Positions 34,509-47,138 of a stretch of 64,000 bases of DNA are shown piece by piece. Each line of letters begins with the position of its first letter. Position 1 is the stretch's first letter. The translations under genes were made by a program, and so were the position numbers. The notes beneath the pieces were generated by a model, which made no database searches, was not told the origin of the DNA, and saw nothing but the letters and a program-made list of their open reading frames with translations. The stretch is from Sequoia sempervirens. Lineage: Eukaryota > Streptophyta > Pinopsida > Cupressales > Cupressaceae. The DNA lies in assembly GCA_007258455.2 (NCBI GenBank), contig VDFB02270651.1:696492197-696556196 (forward strand), written 5' to 3'.

Positions 34509-36020
34509 TTGAATTTATGACCTTTATATCATCATTAATAGGCCCCTAAGACCCTATATTGTGCATCCTGAGGCATATTTTAACCAAAATCTTGACATAA
34601 ACATCAAATAAACTTAATTTCTTAACTCCCTGACATTTTCTCTCTCTAAAAAGGCCTTGTGGGACCCATACGCCACCTTGCATGTATGAGTCCCACTAGG
34701 TGGGACCCATACACCATAGGTGGTGTATGAGTCCCATTTGGCTCCTTTTTTTATTTTTGAGCGGGAAATAGAGGTTTTAAATTCAAATTTCTTGAATGTC
34801 GGCCTTTGGGACCTAATAAATGGTCATTTGGATGCAATACCTATATAAACAAGGTCTCAAATCATTATTTTACCTAAGAAAGACTAAGACTTCATGATAT
34901 CAAGTCAAGCAAGCAAGAGTTAAGCATTCTAAGACTTCACAAGAGCATCAAGAGAGTTTACAAGATCATTTCTAAGGTATTCAAGGGCATATTTCTTCAT
35001 CAATTGTTGCAGCAATTCAAGATCCATCATCATGGCAAGGTTATCAAGCATCAAACATGTTGTTGAGCTAGTTTTGTGATGAAGCATTAAAGATCCATTT
35101 ACAAGCATTGTTTCATATCAAAGTGCAAGATCTAGATCTACATTATTCATTGCCACTTCATGTTAGATTACATATTTGCAAGACATCATTCAAGGTATTA
35201 TTATTCATGTTTCATGTTTCGTACTTCATGTCCTTATTTCATTATCTCATCATTTGGTTTAATTACCTAAAAGGGGTTTGACCAAGGAAAACCCCTATCC
35301 TCTAACAAACAACAAATATTTCTTCTCTTTGATGTGTGATTACAGATCTAGGTGTCTTGGAGCCCGAAGATCTCTTGAATATTATGTTACAAGCTTGGAT
35401 AATTTTTTTGGAGTTGTCCCCTCATTTGCAAGGTTGTCATCTTCACTAAAAAGTCATCTATAGGTCTGAAATCAGGGTTTTAGATCCGAAAACAAAGTGT
35501 GGTAGAGAGAGAAGAGATTGGAGAGAAGAATCAGACCTTACCCTACTGAAAAAGCACACTGAGACTGATACACCACCTTGGGCATATGAGTCCCAATACA
35601 ATCAATTTTTAGGGTTTTAGGAGATTCTAAACAAGCACTGTCTTATTCCTGTTTTGGTGCAGAAAACCCAATCTAGGGCTAAATCACCCAGACTAGTGTA
35701 TGAGTCCTAGCAGGCCTGAAAATTAGCATTTCCAGCATTTCTAGTCCTCATTCAAGCCTCCACAAGTTTCTAGGTGTAGACACTTCTAATCGTGCAACTT
35801 TATGTTATGATTTACTTGCATTTTTAGGTCATTTAGTTAAGTTTTGCATTACACTAGGTTTAAAGATTAGATCTTGCATTTCATTAGTCTTTCCAAGCCC
35901 TATCTTGGTGGTGAACCCCTCTTGTAATCTTAAATCATACCCTAGGACAATCCTATTGTAAGATATTTTTCTCCTTTGCATACATTGGATTGAGATCTCT
36001 AGGGTTTCCCTTTAATGAAA
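34509..36020 (+). mobile_element. LTR-like sequence with TATA box
   Basis: CTATATAAAC (34841-34850) is a good TATA box. It is followed by a transcribed-leader-like stretch rich in AAG and CAAG (34870-35000), as in R/U5 of plant gypsy LTRs. The hairpins lie upstream in what would be U3. Ends and target duplications were not identified, so this is a tentative LTR call. Confidence 0.4.
34659..34736. repeat. Two adjacent hairpins with GTATGAGTCCCA arms
   Basis: Hairpin 1: GTGGGACCCATAC (34659-34671) with GTATGAGTCCCAC (34684-34696), one mismatch. Hairpin 2: TGGGACCCATACACCA (34701-34716) with TGGTGTATGAGTCCCA (34721-34736), one mismatch and a 4 nt loop. The mismatch becomes a tolerated wobble pair in one RNA strand. 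Related words recur at 35570-35592 and 35698-35710. Confidence 0.8.
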
Positions 36021-36030
36021 TAATTGGAAA

Positions 36031-36405
36031 GTGGGTTTTGTTGTATGTCCTAAACCATATGAAAGTGTATCCCCCATTTTTCGTTGTTTCAACACTATTC
36101 TACTTTGGTTCACTGAAAACATGATCCAAGTGATGGGAAGCTTAATTGTGGGGTCATCCTATGTCCATCAACTAGTCACTAATAATTTTACCGATATGGT
36201 CAAATATGAGATGGATTCAATCCATGTGTTATCGGCTAGTGGTTCTATCATGGGAATCTTTGATGTTGTTGTTGTGAATAGGAAAGGTGTGGTTGTGAAG
36301 GCCCTACAGCTATACATGGAAGGGATTGAGAAGAGAAGCCTCTCCTATTTTGGAGAATTGATTAGCAACCACGTGGATATCCTTAGTGCCTCTCAGCTTG
36401 AGTGA
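36031..36405 (+). other. Unknown open frame, 124 codons
   Basis: Open from an ATG with mixed, protein-like composition ('YVHQLVTNNFTDMVKYEMDS', 'IEKRSLSYFGELISNHVDIL'). It follows the LTR-like block. No domain is recognised; it may be part of a retroelement gag or a chance frame. Confidence 0.3.
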
Positions 36406-36904
36406 GCCTTTGTATTTAGGGAGGGAATGATGTTTATAATGCATTAAATTTTGTAACTCCTTTTTATGGATTAATATTAAAAAAATATCATTAGAATGCA
36501 TGTGTGTTTTGTTTTTACAAAAACGTGTGTGTTTTTTGTTTTTATGAAAATGCATGCATGTTTTTATTCAAATAATGTGCTTGTGTTATGGATTGGATTT
36601 TCTAAGCCATAACATAATCATGTTATTTGAATTTTTTCAAAACATGAACACATTTTTTATCATTTTTGGGCATTTGGCCACTTTTTTGTGCCCAATCTTG
36701 GTGCACATGCTCATGTTTCGTGAACTGACCTTTTCCAAGTCCATCAAGCAATCAAGGCATCCATCAATCAACATTTGTGGCAACTTTTGTTGTGGCATTA
36801 CTTCATCAAAGATTTCACATCAAGGTAACATTGTCATATATCATTTCTCATTTCAATCAATTATTGTTTTAGCCTCTACTCGACCTAGGATATGCCTTCT
36901 TTAT
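36406..36904. other. AT-rich spacer with TGTGTTTTTGTTTT motifs
   Basis: 36490-36600 repeats the ACGTGTGTGTTTT type of word seen on both sides of the telomere-like block. No gene is recognised. Confidence 0.5.
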
Positions 36905-37453
36905 CATCATCAATCACTATACCTAGAGGTAGAAATACCAAAATAAGGTTTGACTAATGCAAGATCCTATATAGCACAACCTTTCCCCCTCTTTTCATGT
37001 GTAAAGGTTAGATCTGAAATTTTTAGCAGAAGACAGTCACAAGAAACACAAAGCAGATTGTAACCTATAGTTTAGAGTTTTCATATCCAAAAAAGAAGCA
37101 TCTCATTCTAGGGCACCCAATTCCCCTATCTTTGCAATTCAGACTCAAATTTTTGTCACAGTTTCCTATTTGTGTCTCATTCTCAAATCCTCCTTTATTC
37201 TGTTACTTTCCATTTTCATCTATGCAATGAATTAAATTTTCTAATCTAGGGTTATATGTCAAATAGGCTTGTTAAAATAGATGTCAAATTAATCATCTCT
37301 ACAACAAAAAAGAGACGCAAATGGGATAGGAGATTGGCTCTCCCTTATGGTAGTAATCTAATCATCAACCCTAGTTAATTTTGTGTACAAATGTGGTGTT
37401 AAGAAAAAAGAGGTTAATCCTAATTGGATCTAGGATCACTTTTTATACATCGC
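36905..37453 (+). repeat. Dispersed repeat, LTR end (copy 2)
   Basis: Full-length partner of 13121-13667, same strand. It shares AGAGGTAGAAATACC, CCTTTCCCCCTCTTTTC, GAAGCATCTCATTCTAGGGC, 'TATGTCAAATAGGCTTGTTA' and the ending TCTAGGATCACTTTTTATAC, and ends at a CA (TACATCGCA). It probably represents the 3' portion of a gypsy LTR, solo or truncated. Confidence 0.65.
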
Positions 37454-37689
37454 AATGTCCAAACTAGGAACTAGTAACCAGAATAGGTGCTTGTGTCAAA
37501 CGTGGTCACCTGTGTCCCTCAAGGGTGCCACTTTATAGTCTACAAACTAGGTTCTAGAGTGTTGGCATCCATAGGTTTAGAGTTAAGAATTTTCAATCTC
37601 ATTTTATGTCAATTTGACAATGAAAAGGAACTAACAGGTGTATGTTTGATGTTCATGTGCCACAAGTTCCACTAGAGATGTGGGAGAAT

Positions 37690-39070
37690 ATAGATGGTTA
37701 CATGTACATACTATTGCATGATCATGCCTAGTTGCTATCACACACAAATGCAAGACACCTCATAGATGTTGGATTGTGGTGGGTTTATACCATGCCCACT
37801 ATGAGATTCCATGACTTGATGTTGATGACGCTCATGGAGAGTTGGGATACAAACACCTTGACCTTCCATCTTTTGATGAGGGAGATGACCATGACATTGG
37901 AGGATGTCTATAGAATCCTATCATTTCTAATTTTGAGTGAGATTTTGTTGACAAAGGAGTATCAAGCAACAAACTACCTGTTAGCCAGCTAGATTTATTA
38001 TGTTGGTTGTGCAATGCTCAAGTATAACACTGAGCATATTTACATGTGATTATTATTGCATTTCAATGTTGCTATTCCCTTTATCCATCACATTATGATC
38101 ATGAAATTACACTCATGGAAGGGCCTAATAGGTTATGAATGCACCTCCATGGGGGCATTGTACACACCATCCAAGAAATGGAGGGTCAACATATTGTCTT
38201 CATTTAGGGTGGAGCATGTTGGCCCACCTCTAGCACAAATTAGGGTGTTACATGAACTATGAGACACCAAGATTGATGACTTACACCCTCCTCAATTTTT
38301 GCATCTTTGAACATATTATATGCATGTGGCATATGAGGTTCTAGGTTGAGTTGGTATGGACCCAAGCTTGAGCACATACCTACGCCCATAGGATTTCATG
38401 GCAATTTGGTGATTTATTATACTAGTGGTTAATGTTTTATAAATTTCAACCCACAAACATAGTCTGTAGACCATACATAGTGATGTGACCTTAGGCAAGT
38501 CAAACTTGGTAATTGGTGAGGATGTAGCAAGATCGAGTCCTTGTCAATCACCAAGATTACATTGTGATGTTATTTTACTATGATTGACCTGAAAGTATGC
38601 TCCCATGTAAGAAGTCTCTATTTCTTGACTAAATTATCTTTAGCTAGCATAAAACATAGCTAGGCCTAGAGACAAGCCCTGACCAACCACCATGGACTTC
38701 ACATTGACAAAATTTGATGATGAGGAGTGGGACACAACCCCCCTTTCTAGAGTTGATGATTTGGGCATTGACATTTCCTATGTGATATGGTGGAGAACCA
38801 CTCGCCATGCCCTTGTCTTTCCTGCTAACCATCCTACTAGTGACCCAAGGTTGTAGGCACATCAGGGTAAGGACTCTGAGGAGAGGGAGAAGATGAAGAT
38901 GAGGGAAATGGTGATGATGAGGAGTAGATAATATTAGCAACAAGAGGAAGGTGTCAGGGGCATCGATCATCCATGAGTGCAAGGAGTCAAGAGGAGCTAT
39001 TGTTATGATACCCCTAGCACCACAAGCAATCCTAAGTGCAGCTAAAATTACTACACCTACGAGCAATCCT
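37690..39070 (+). pseudogene. Plant mobile domain (PMD) remnant
   Basis: The best block is 37732-37992. It matches the plant mobile domain signature (aminotransferase-like PMD, as in MAIN/MAIL proteins and in some transposable elements): 'FHDLMLMTLMESWDTNTLTF' then 'HLLMREMTMTLEDVYRILSF', the counterpart of the familiar W-R-x-ET-TFH-P-GE-T-TLxDV pattern. After a stop, 38056-38262 continues in the same style. Further downstream an acidic tail (about 38870-38930, Glu/Asp/Met-rich) is also broken. Such genes move with Mutator-like or LTR elements. Many stops; dead copy. Confidence 0.6.
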
Positions 39071-40430
39071 AAGTGAGATCATTTATATTTATGTTTTGAT
39101 TGAGTAAAACACAAGATGTTCCATTTAAATTTTATTTTGATATATATGTGATGAGATATCTAATTTTTTTTTTCTTTTTGTAGTTGATACACAATTATGG
39201 ATCAACTTTGTGGGTTGATTCATAGCCGGTATGGTCCCTATTGTACATATTTAGTTGTTGATGCAGGTAAACTATAGGCCACAATAGACTACAAGGTGAC
39301 ACATAGTGATCTTTTAGACTATGGCGCGACTAAGATCTTCATATGAGGAGGGATTGGTGGAGGTCATTAGATTGATATCTTAGAGGAACCAAGAATTGAT
39401 CAATCTTTAGGTAGAAATAATAGGACCCAACACCCAAAATCAACCATCATCATGTGGTGGCCCTACAAGAAAAGGAAAACAAGATGAAAGCCAAGATAGA
39501 TTGGTTGTAGCAGCAATATATAGAGTCATGAGTGGATACAGTTGAGCTCATGGGGGAGGTTAGAGACCTACAAGCACAAAGTGGCTCCAAGAGCCACTCA
39601 TATTTTGTTGCCTCGCAACGATAGCCACCACTAGGCCCCGAAGGATCTAGTATCCATGGGCCTATAAGTTGATGATACTATTGTGTAATATTATTATAGC
39701 ACTATGACACACCATAATTCATTAAATTGGTGATTTTATTTGTATATCATGTATCATTATAACACACAACATTTTTTTGGAGTGGTGTCCCTAGTTGTAT
39801 ATCATATATCGATACAATTGTATATATATGAGAATTTTGAGTTTTTTATTGACATATGTGTTTATGTGATGGTTTAATTTATATAGTATTTTAAATATAA
39901 TTGAAACAATGTGATGTATTGTTTAATTAAATGTAATAAATATTTGATTGTATGTGGTAATTGACATGTATGGAAAATTAAATATAATTGTTATTTGATT
40001 GAACAACCTAATAAGATTTCTTAATAAATACAACAATGATTTAATTAATACATGTATTAGCGATATGTTATTCTATTAGATGGATCATGTGATCTAATTA
40101 AACAAATTAATAAAAAAATTAATTAAATATGATAAATTACTGTTAGTGTACATACATGTTAGACTAAATAAACTTATGATCTAATTAAACAATATAATCA
40201 TATTATTTAATTAAATTCCCTAATGATGTAATTAACATGGTACATAGATTACTAAAATGTGTGCTAACAAAAATTAGTTCTCACTATTAAGAAAACTACT
40301 CAAATAATTCAACACACACGTGTTTGTCATGAACAAAGTAGTGTAAATTAAATAGATAAGAATATTAACCATCTAACATAACATTCTTTAAATAATAGCA
40401 AAACTTTCAAAGATAGCATAAAAGAAAATA
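39071..40430. other. PMD tail and AT-rich spacer
   Basis: 39470-39660 carries a coiled-coil-like reading on the plus strand ('VELMGEVRDLQAQSGS') with stops, possibly the tail of the PMD gene. 39700-40430 is very AT-rich (TTTAATTAAATG words) with no gene or repeat structure that I can define. Confidence 0.45.
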
Positions 40431-41520
40431 TTTAAGCATAAAATATATGTAGGTGCATAGCATTAATAGGTTTTTTGAGAGGTTTATTTTTCATTGTAGA
40501 TAACTTATATGTACCTGATCCATAGACTTTGATGATGATGTAAGGAACCTAACCAATTTAGAGAGAATTTCCCTTTTCACTTGGAGTAGCATTCATATTG
40601 TGTTGATTCTCATAAAGTACCAAGTCACTAATCGTGAATGATAGATGAATGACACAATCATTGGATTTTTATTGAATTATTTTTTGATAAGCTTGAAGAT
40701 GTTTGAGAGCATGTATATACTTTTCATCGAGCATCTTAAATTTTTGAAGTTATTATTCCCTATAATATTTTTTGTTTAGAATGCCATTGATAGAAATCTA
40801 AAGTGAAGTAATTTGTAACTCGAAGGGCATGGTTGCATCGACACCATACATGAGATTGTATGAGGTGGTACCAATATCCCTATGAACACTCACTCGGTAA
40901 CCCCATAATGTATAGGAAATTTATGTGTGCCAATACTTTCCATGTTTTTTAATAGTCTTTCAAAATATTTACTTGATTTTTTATTAGAAGATTCTACTTT
41001 ACCATTTGATTGAGGATTATATGGAATGCATAAGTGATGTTGAATGTATTTTTTTTAGGGGCTTCTTCACTTCTTCTTTTTTAAATGGTGAGCCATTATT
41101 GGAGACCAAAGCATAAGGAATAATAAATTGAGAGATGATGTGATCGAGAATAAAATGAAAAATTAAATTAGCCATCGTGGATCGAAGTGGAACCACTTCA
41201 ACAAATTTTGTGAAGTAATCAATAACCACGAGTATGAAATTATGTCCTTAGTAAGGAGGGGAAATATTTCTAATAATATCCAAGCCCTACATGGAAAATG
41301 GAAAAGGGGATACATGGACATGAAGTTCCTAGGCAAGAGCTCAAATCAAGTTGCTATGTTGAAACTGAGGGCACATTTTCATAAAGTAAAAAGAATCAGG
41401 TTTCATAATTTTCCAATAGTAACCTATACAAAGTAATTTTGAACCAAAGATCAACCACCAAAGTGTCCTCAATAGGCACCTAAATGGGCCTCTTTGAGGG
41501 TAATGGTTATCTCTAATTTG
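40431..41520 (-). pseudogene. Integrase of minus Tat-like gypsy element
   Basis: Reading on the minus strand, the N-terminal zinc region is recognisable but stop-ridden (41300-41520, 'LKEAHLGAY...GHFGG'). The core is open at 41017-41229: first Asp in 'VIDYFTKFVEVVPL', and the second-Asp region 'YALVSNNGSPFK', where the usual TDNG reads SNNG, so that Asp is lost. The C-terminal part near 40440-40520 ends 'TYKLSTM...PINAMHLHIF', like the end of Tat pol (YKL...RPWNAxHLKxF). It is the downstream end of the pol whose RT is at 42.3-43.0 and 47.1-47.6 kb. Confidence 0.82.
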
Positions 41521-43042
41521 TTAAGACAATGAAGAAGAATATTGTTGTATCCTATACAAAAGGATATTAGATAAAACAATGTATCATGCTATGGGATTTC
41601 GAATGTGATCTTGAGAACTTTTAGATGAAGAATTAGGAAAGGTACCATCACACAAATATTAAAATATTTGGGAGTACCATTCATCTAAATTGATCTTGTA
41701 AAAAAAAAAATCAGTAAAAAATTTGGAAATATATGGTGAAGAGAGATTATGAATGATAAATTATAAATCGATAGATGAATCATCAAGGGATACAAGGGAG
41801 GAAGCCCTCGCCATTCTATTTCCATGTCAATTATCTTTTTGAGGAATAGTGTCAATAGTGAAAGAAGAATTTTTTTAACATTGTTCAATCTATATCATGA
41901 TATTGAGATAACTTGTCTTTCTTCGCTTGATGAGATTCAATGATTTTCCTTATAATTAATTGTGAATCACTAAAAATGTGAAGATATTGATTATTGAGAG
42001 ACAATGTAGCACGTAAGCTAGCAATAAGGTCTTTTTAGTCTACAATTTTATTAGTACATAAGAAATTGAGATGGTAAGATAGGGGAATTGGCTTGCCTAA
42101 AGGAAGTACTAGTATAATACCAACATTGGAGCCAACTTGACACCTAGAATCATAAAACAATAAATACCATATTTGATCAATATCCAACAGGAGAATGTGA
42201 TCATTGGGGAATGATTCTTCATTCAGAAGAGAAAGTGGTAAAGGAGAATTGGCTAGGTAGTCAATCAATACTTGACCCTTAATTTATTTTTGGGAGGAAA
42301 ATTTAAGATCAAATTCTGTTAACAAAATCACCCATTTATCAAGACATCTTGAAAGATAAATTCTACAAAAGAGATGTTTCAATAGATCAAATTTTATAAT
42401 GACATGAGTTTTAGAATTAAGAAGATAATGGCATAACTTATATGTTGGAGACATAAGAGCTAGACATTATTTCTCATTCGCAATTTATTGGACTTCATAA
42501 TTGAGAAAAGTGTGAATAATATAACATATAAAACACTATTTTCTATCATTGTCATATTGTACCAATAACATTGCAAAAGCATTGAATAAAGCAGAAGTGT
42601 AAAGAAGGGAAGGTCATCACAAGATGGTTGGTAGTAAGATGGGAGGGTTAGCCAAATATCATTTTAGATCATCAAAAACCTTTTGATAATCCATATTCTA
42701 ATTGAAATGAGAATATTTCTTAAGTTTAGTAAAAGGGAGAGTTTGATCCTCATGTAATGAGACAAACTGATGAATAGCTTGAATCTTTACCTATAAACTA
42801 CGAAGTTGAGAAATGTATTTTATATGTAGCATATTGATTATAGCATCAATATTCTTTATTTCCACCTCAATACCATAATGAAAAATAATGAACCCCATAA
42901 GCTTGCCACTATCGACACTAAAAAAGCATTTTTGAGGATTCAAGAACATGTTATATTTATGAATTCATTCAAAAATATGATGGAGGATTTTCATGTGATT
43001 GTGATGTGTGACCGACTTGGATAGGATGTTATCAACATAGTC
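41521..43042 (-). pseudogene. RT C-half and two RNase H blocks, Tat-like gypsy
   Basis: From the LTR border at 43042 downwards: RT active site 'YVDNILSKS' (second catalytic Asp replaced by Asn), 'FLNPQKCFFSVDSGKLMGFI' and the thumb region. Next is the gypsy RNase H part ('LLYTSALFNAFAMLLVQYD', stop-interrupted, about 42520-42610). Then 'KGQVLIDYLANSPLPL' and a second, archaeal-type RNase H (42035-42268, 'LLFYDSRCQVGSNVGIILVL'). A tandem RNase H plus aRNH is characteristic of the Tat/Ogre lineage. 41521-41900 is linker. Confidence 0.82.
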
Positions 43043-44808
43043 TGTAACGCCCGACGTACAAACCCCAGAGAACTCAAAAGAGGCAAATAATTTTTTTTAA
43101 AAAAAACAATTAAATTAAACTTACAATACATTAATCATAATCACATAACATATTACATCACATTATCTCACTTAGTTCTCTGTGGCACGCGAGGTTACAT
43201 TGCAACCACAAATGGAAATAAAAGATAATGATAAACCATGCAACCAATTATAATATAATAACCATGAATAATTGAACATCCATGAGCCACTAGCAAGTAT
43301 GTTAAGATACCACATAATACAATCATCTGAATCTCATCAAATAATATTACTTAGAATCCTAACTATTACATCATTGTTATAATGTTACATTACAATCTTT
43401 TGATATAATAATTACAATGAATTACCCAAACAAGTGGGATGATACAATTTACAATGAATTTTGAATAACAAAGTGAGCACTGGTACAACTCCAACTGCGG
43501 AAAAGCTGCGAACAAGGATGTTGATGGGGAACCCAACGGGTGCGGAGCACATTCCACCCAACCATGTGAATTATAGATAACTCACCCCCCGTGCTCAGGG
43601 GTGACAATGAAGTTAACTCGACCATGATTGTCAAACCAACTCCATGACAACAAGGTACAAACTCAAATACAAACTCAGAGAATACAATTAAACCAAGCAA
43701 TGACAAAAACAAGTCACCAAAGTATACTCATAATCATTTTCACAAAATCTAAGTCAACAATAAGAGTACAAAGCTAAGGAAACTGATACAACATCCAAAG
43801 TCCAAAATACATTTCTAGAGGCAAAAGCAACAAGGTGAAACAGGAAGTCTAATGGAGAGTGTCATCGCACAGCTCTCATGGGATCTCTTGGCTCTTCCTC
43901 CAACTTGAGGCGTCGGCATCCATCTATGGATCTCCTGGCTCTTCCTCCTACTTGAGGCGCCGGCACCATAGGGTAGCTCGTGCGGAGTCAATAACCTCTC
44001 ATGAAGACGAGATTATGACTTTGCCGACCACGGCCTTCTCAATCTATCATTAGTCTATGATAGCCCTAATGCATAGACGAGGAATCCAATTTCTATTATC
44101 TTGAGTGTTTTACTACCCATCCCCCTAATTCTATTTTTAGGTTATCACTTGTTTAACTACTCTTCGTAGGTTCTCCTATGCACTTCCTCTTAACCGAGGC
44201 GCCGGCCCCCATGAAGAGCCACTCTCCCTAAGACCCCTAACAGAAAATTGAAACAAGACAAGGGTTGAACCTCAACAAACAAGCATGATACCAAAACAAG
44301 AACAAGCGAGGCATTAACCCTCTTGCAACAACTAAGAACCAAAAGGTCTCAACAACTGTTCAACCCTTCCAAACATGAACCATAAGTTTTCAACTCCAAA
44401 GAGAAATTCAAAACGAGAATAACATCCAAAAAAATAAACAAGCCTCTGGAACAAGGTTTCAATTCAACAACCGGGTTCCCACATCGACATTAAGGCCAAC
44501 ACAATAACAGAATGCATCTTCACATAATTTGATGATCTCAAAACACCATATCAACTTTGCTGAAAGCAAATAAGAAAAGGAGCAGTACAGTTTTCTCATG
44601 ATCAATTATTAACTTCATAAAAAAGCAAGATCAGTTAATATATATAAATAATATATTAAATTTTTATTACAATAAATTTATTAGCATTTATTTCCAAATG
44701 AAATTACGTTTCTATTAAAAGAAACCATTTAATTTTTACAACTATTCATTGCATAAGACAAAGAAAATACATTATAACTTATCATATGTTTTTATATATA
44801 TAAATAAC

Positions 44809-44811
<3 letters not shown>

Positions 44812-44874
<63 letters not shown>

Positions 44875-44875
44875 C
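44812..44875. repeat. (AC)25 then (TA)n microsatellite
   Basis: An uninterrupted AC dinucleotide run of about 50 bp (44812-44861) is followed by (TA)n. It lies inside the 4.1 kb solo LTR. Confidence 0.97.
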
Positions 44876-45015
44876 CAATTTTCATAAATTAAAAATAAAC
44901 TAAAATGATTAAATAAATAAATAAAACAGATTATATTTATATTTCAATTTTTTTGGTAATTTAAATTTAAATTAAAATAAAAAATCAAAAAATCAAAACA
45001 AATTTTAACAAAAGG

Positions 45016-45130
45016 AGGCCGGGGGTTTCATCCTCCCTCCGGAGTCCTTGCAAGGACTAGCCACGGCGTCCCTGCAGGGCTGCGCGCCCTTTAGGCTGCT
45101 GCGGCACCTTCACGGGGTGCGGCCAGTCCC
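45016..45130. repeat. GC-rich palindrome cluster in LTR
   Basis: A GC-rich patch in very AT-rich DNA holds three perfect palindromes: CTCCGGAG (45037-45044), AGTCCTTGCAAGGACT (45043-45058) and CCCTGCAGGG (45070-45079). CpG-rich words are frequent. It may be an LTR regulatory or RNA-structure element; that is inference. Confidence 0.8.
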
Positions 45131-45529
45131 CTCCCCCTTTTAAATTTTTTATATATTTTTTTTTATATCCATTTGCTAATATGTATCTTTTTTTAAAACA
45201 TTTTCATTTTTTATTAAATATGAATTTCGTCCTTACAGGCACGGACGCCGACGCAGTTCGGCTTTAAATTTAAAATTTAAAATGGAAATTTACAGTTTCA
45301 GATAAACTCATCTGGAAGTATAAATCTCAAACAAATTTCATATATAATATATGTATATATATATATACCCAGCAATAACAGGGATTGAATTAAATAAAAA
45401 TTCACAGAGAATGAGTAAAATTTTCTCAACAAAATACAGAGATACACCTGGTTTTTAATTTTAAAACTTATTTGCTCTCATAATCTGAGATCCATTTTCT
45501 TGTAAAAGAGAGGAATATTAAATTAATTC

Positions 45530-45860
45530 CTAAACCATTTCAGAACCCAGATTTTTAAGACAAACAACAAATTTTTTCCCAGATTTTTCTTTTATAACCC
45601 AGATTTTCCCCAAACTATTTGAAAACTCAGTTTTTCCTAATCTATTTGAAACCCCAGTTTTTTTAAATTTATTTGAAACCCAGTTTTTTCCTAATCTATT
45701 TGAAACCCGATTCTTCCCAAATACATAAAACCTTTTTCCAAATTTTTATAACCCAGATTTTCTCAAATTAATTGATAACCCAGATTTTTCCCCCAAATTA
45801 TTTCTGAAAACCCAGATTTTCTTGATTGTTTGAAAACCCATATTTTTCCCAAATACATGA
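45530..45860. repeat. Degenerate AACCCAGATTTTTCCC minisatellite
   Basis: About ten units of roughly 33-36 bp share AACCCAGATTTTTCCC followed by AAAT-ATTTGAAA. They are in direct orientation inside the solo LTR. Confidence 0.75.
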
Positions 45861-47138
45861 AAACTAAATTATTCTCTTGACCCAATACAATATGATTTTT
45901 TAATGGAATTTTTAAACAAATAAAGAGAAGAAATTTTTGGAACCTGGACTCCTGCTTGTTGAAATGTGGTGAAGTTCTTGCTCCAACCAGCCCTTCGAAT
46001 AGCTCTCGCTCCTTTCCTCAATACTCTATTTTCAGCTTCCTCTTCTTCTTCTCCATGTTCTTTCTTGACAGATTCTCCACACAAAAACCCTACCAACACA
46101 ATCTCCCTCTTTTCAAAAATAAAATTCTAAATACTACCATAATTTTTTCCGCAAAAGAATCATCCCCTCTTCTTTTCAAAACCTCACTATATTTCCCTCT
46201 CCTACATGCAACCCAACCAACATTTTCTATTATCAGCATTGCATTTTCTGCCCACACATCATTTTCCATTTGTCATTATTTCCCTTTTTTTTTAAAACTC
46301 CATTTTTGCCAACCTTCCTTGCTCATGCACCAAAATTTAAATTTATTTATTTTATTATTATTAACTTCAACCCGGCAATTCATTTACATTGACAATACAC
46401 CATTTAATATTTAATAAAATACATGGCTTTTCAAATAAACATTTAAATATTTTAAATACAATTTAATCTAATATTTTAATCAACAATTTTTAAATTAAAA
46501 GCACCACAACATATAAAATACCAACATTAATTATATACAACATAACACAACCTTCAACCACAAATCATGACAACTACAGAACATACAATACCATACAACA
46601 AGGCGGTCTAATATCATGGAACGGGAAAAATTCATTGTCACCTCTGTTTCAACTTTATACCGTTGGGTTATTTGTGCTCGCCCTGTCCTGCCGAAGCAGG
46701 TGGAATCGAGACTATGTACCTGCAATTCCTGCATACAAACGAAGTCGTGTACATGTGCATAGATATATATATATATATAATCAAAGCATTGTATTGTGAG
46801 AAGGAATCGCAGCGTAACAGAGCACTCGCAATGAGTGATGCTACACTGTCCTTCATCACATCTATCCTAACAATTATAACATGATTGATAAAATAACATT
46901 TCTAAACTAACAATTCATCTCATGACATAATCTATTAAACCACCACATCATAATATATAATATAAATATGAAAATCAACTAACATCACCAACCACAATGT
47001 CATATGAAATAATCATGTCCACAAAAGGAGTAACAACATCATCAAATGTCCAACTAACCAATCACACAAACCAGTATCATCACAGTATCCAACCAAGCAC
47101 AGAAAATAATAAGTCTAAACAGTATGAGGGGTATTACA

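Larger units (their letters stand above)
43043..47138 (-). mobile_element. Solo LTR, 4096 bp, TSD TAGTC
   Basis: Starts TGTAACGCCCGACG on the plus strand and ends GAGGGGTATTACA. It is flanked by TAGTC at 43038-43042 and 47139-47143. It splits the RT of the Tat-like element: the YVDN motif lies directly left of it and the preceding RT codons directly right, so removing it and one target copy restores the reading order. There is no PBS, gag or pol inside. Minus orientation is inferred because its minus-strand start (TGTAATACCCC) resembles that of the gypsy-1 LTR. It holds several internal repeats listed separately; a 47 bp direct repeat (GGATCTC-TGGCTCTTCC) lies at 43881-43974. Confidence 0.9.
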
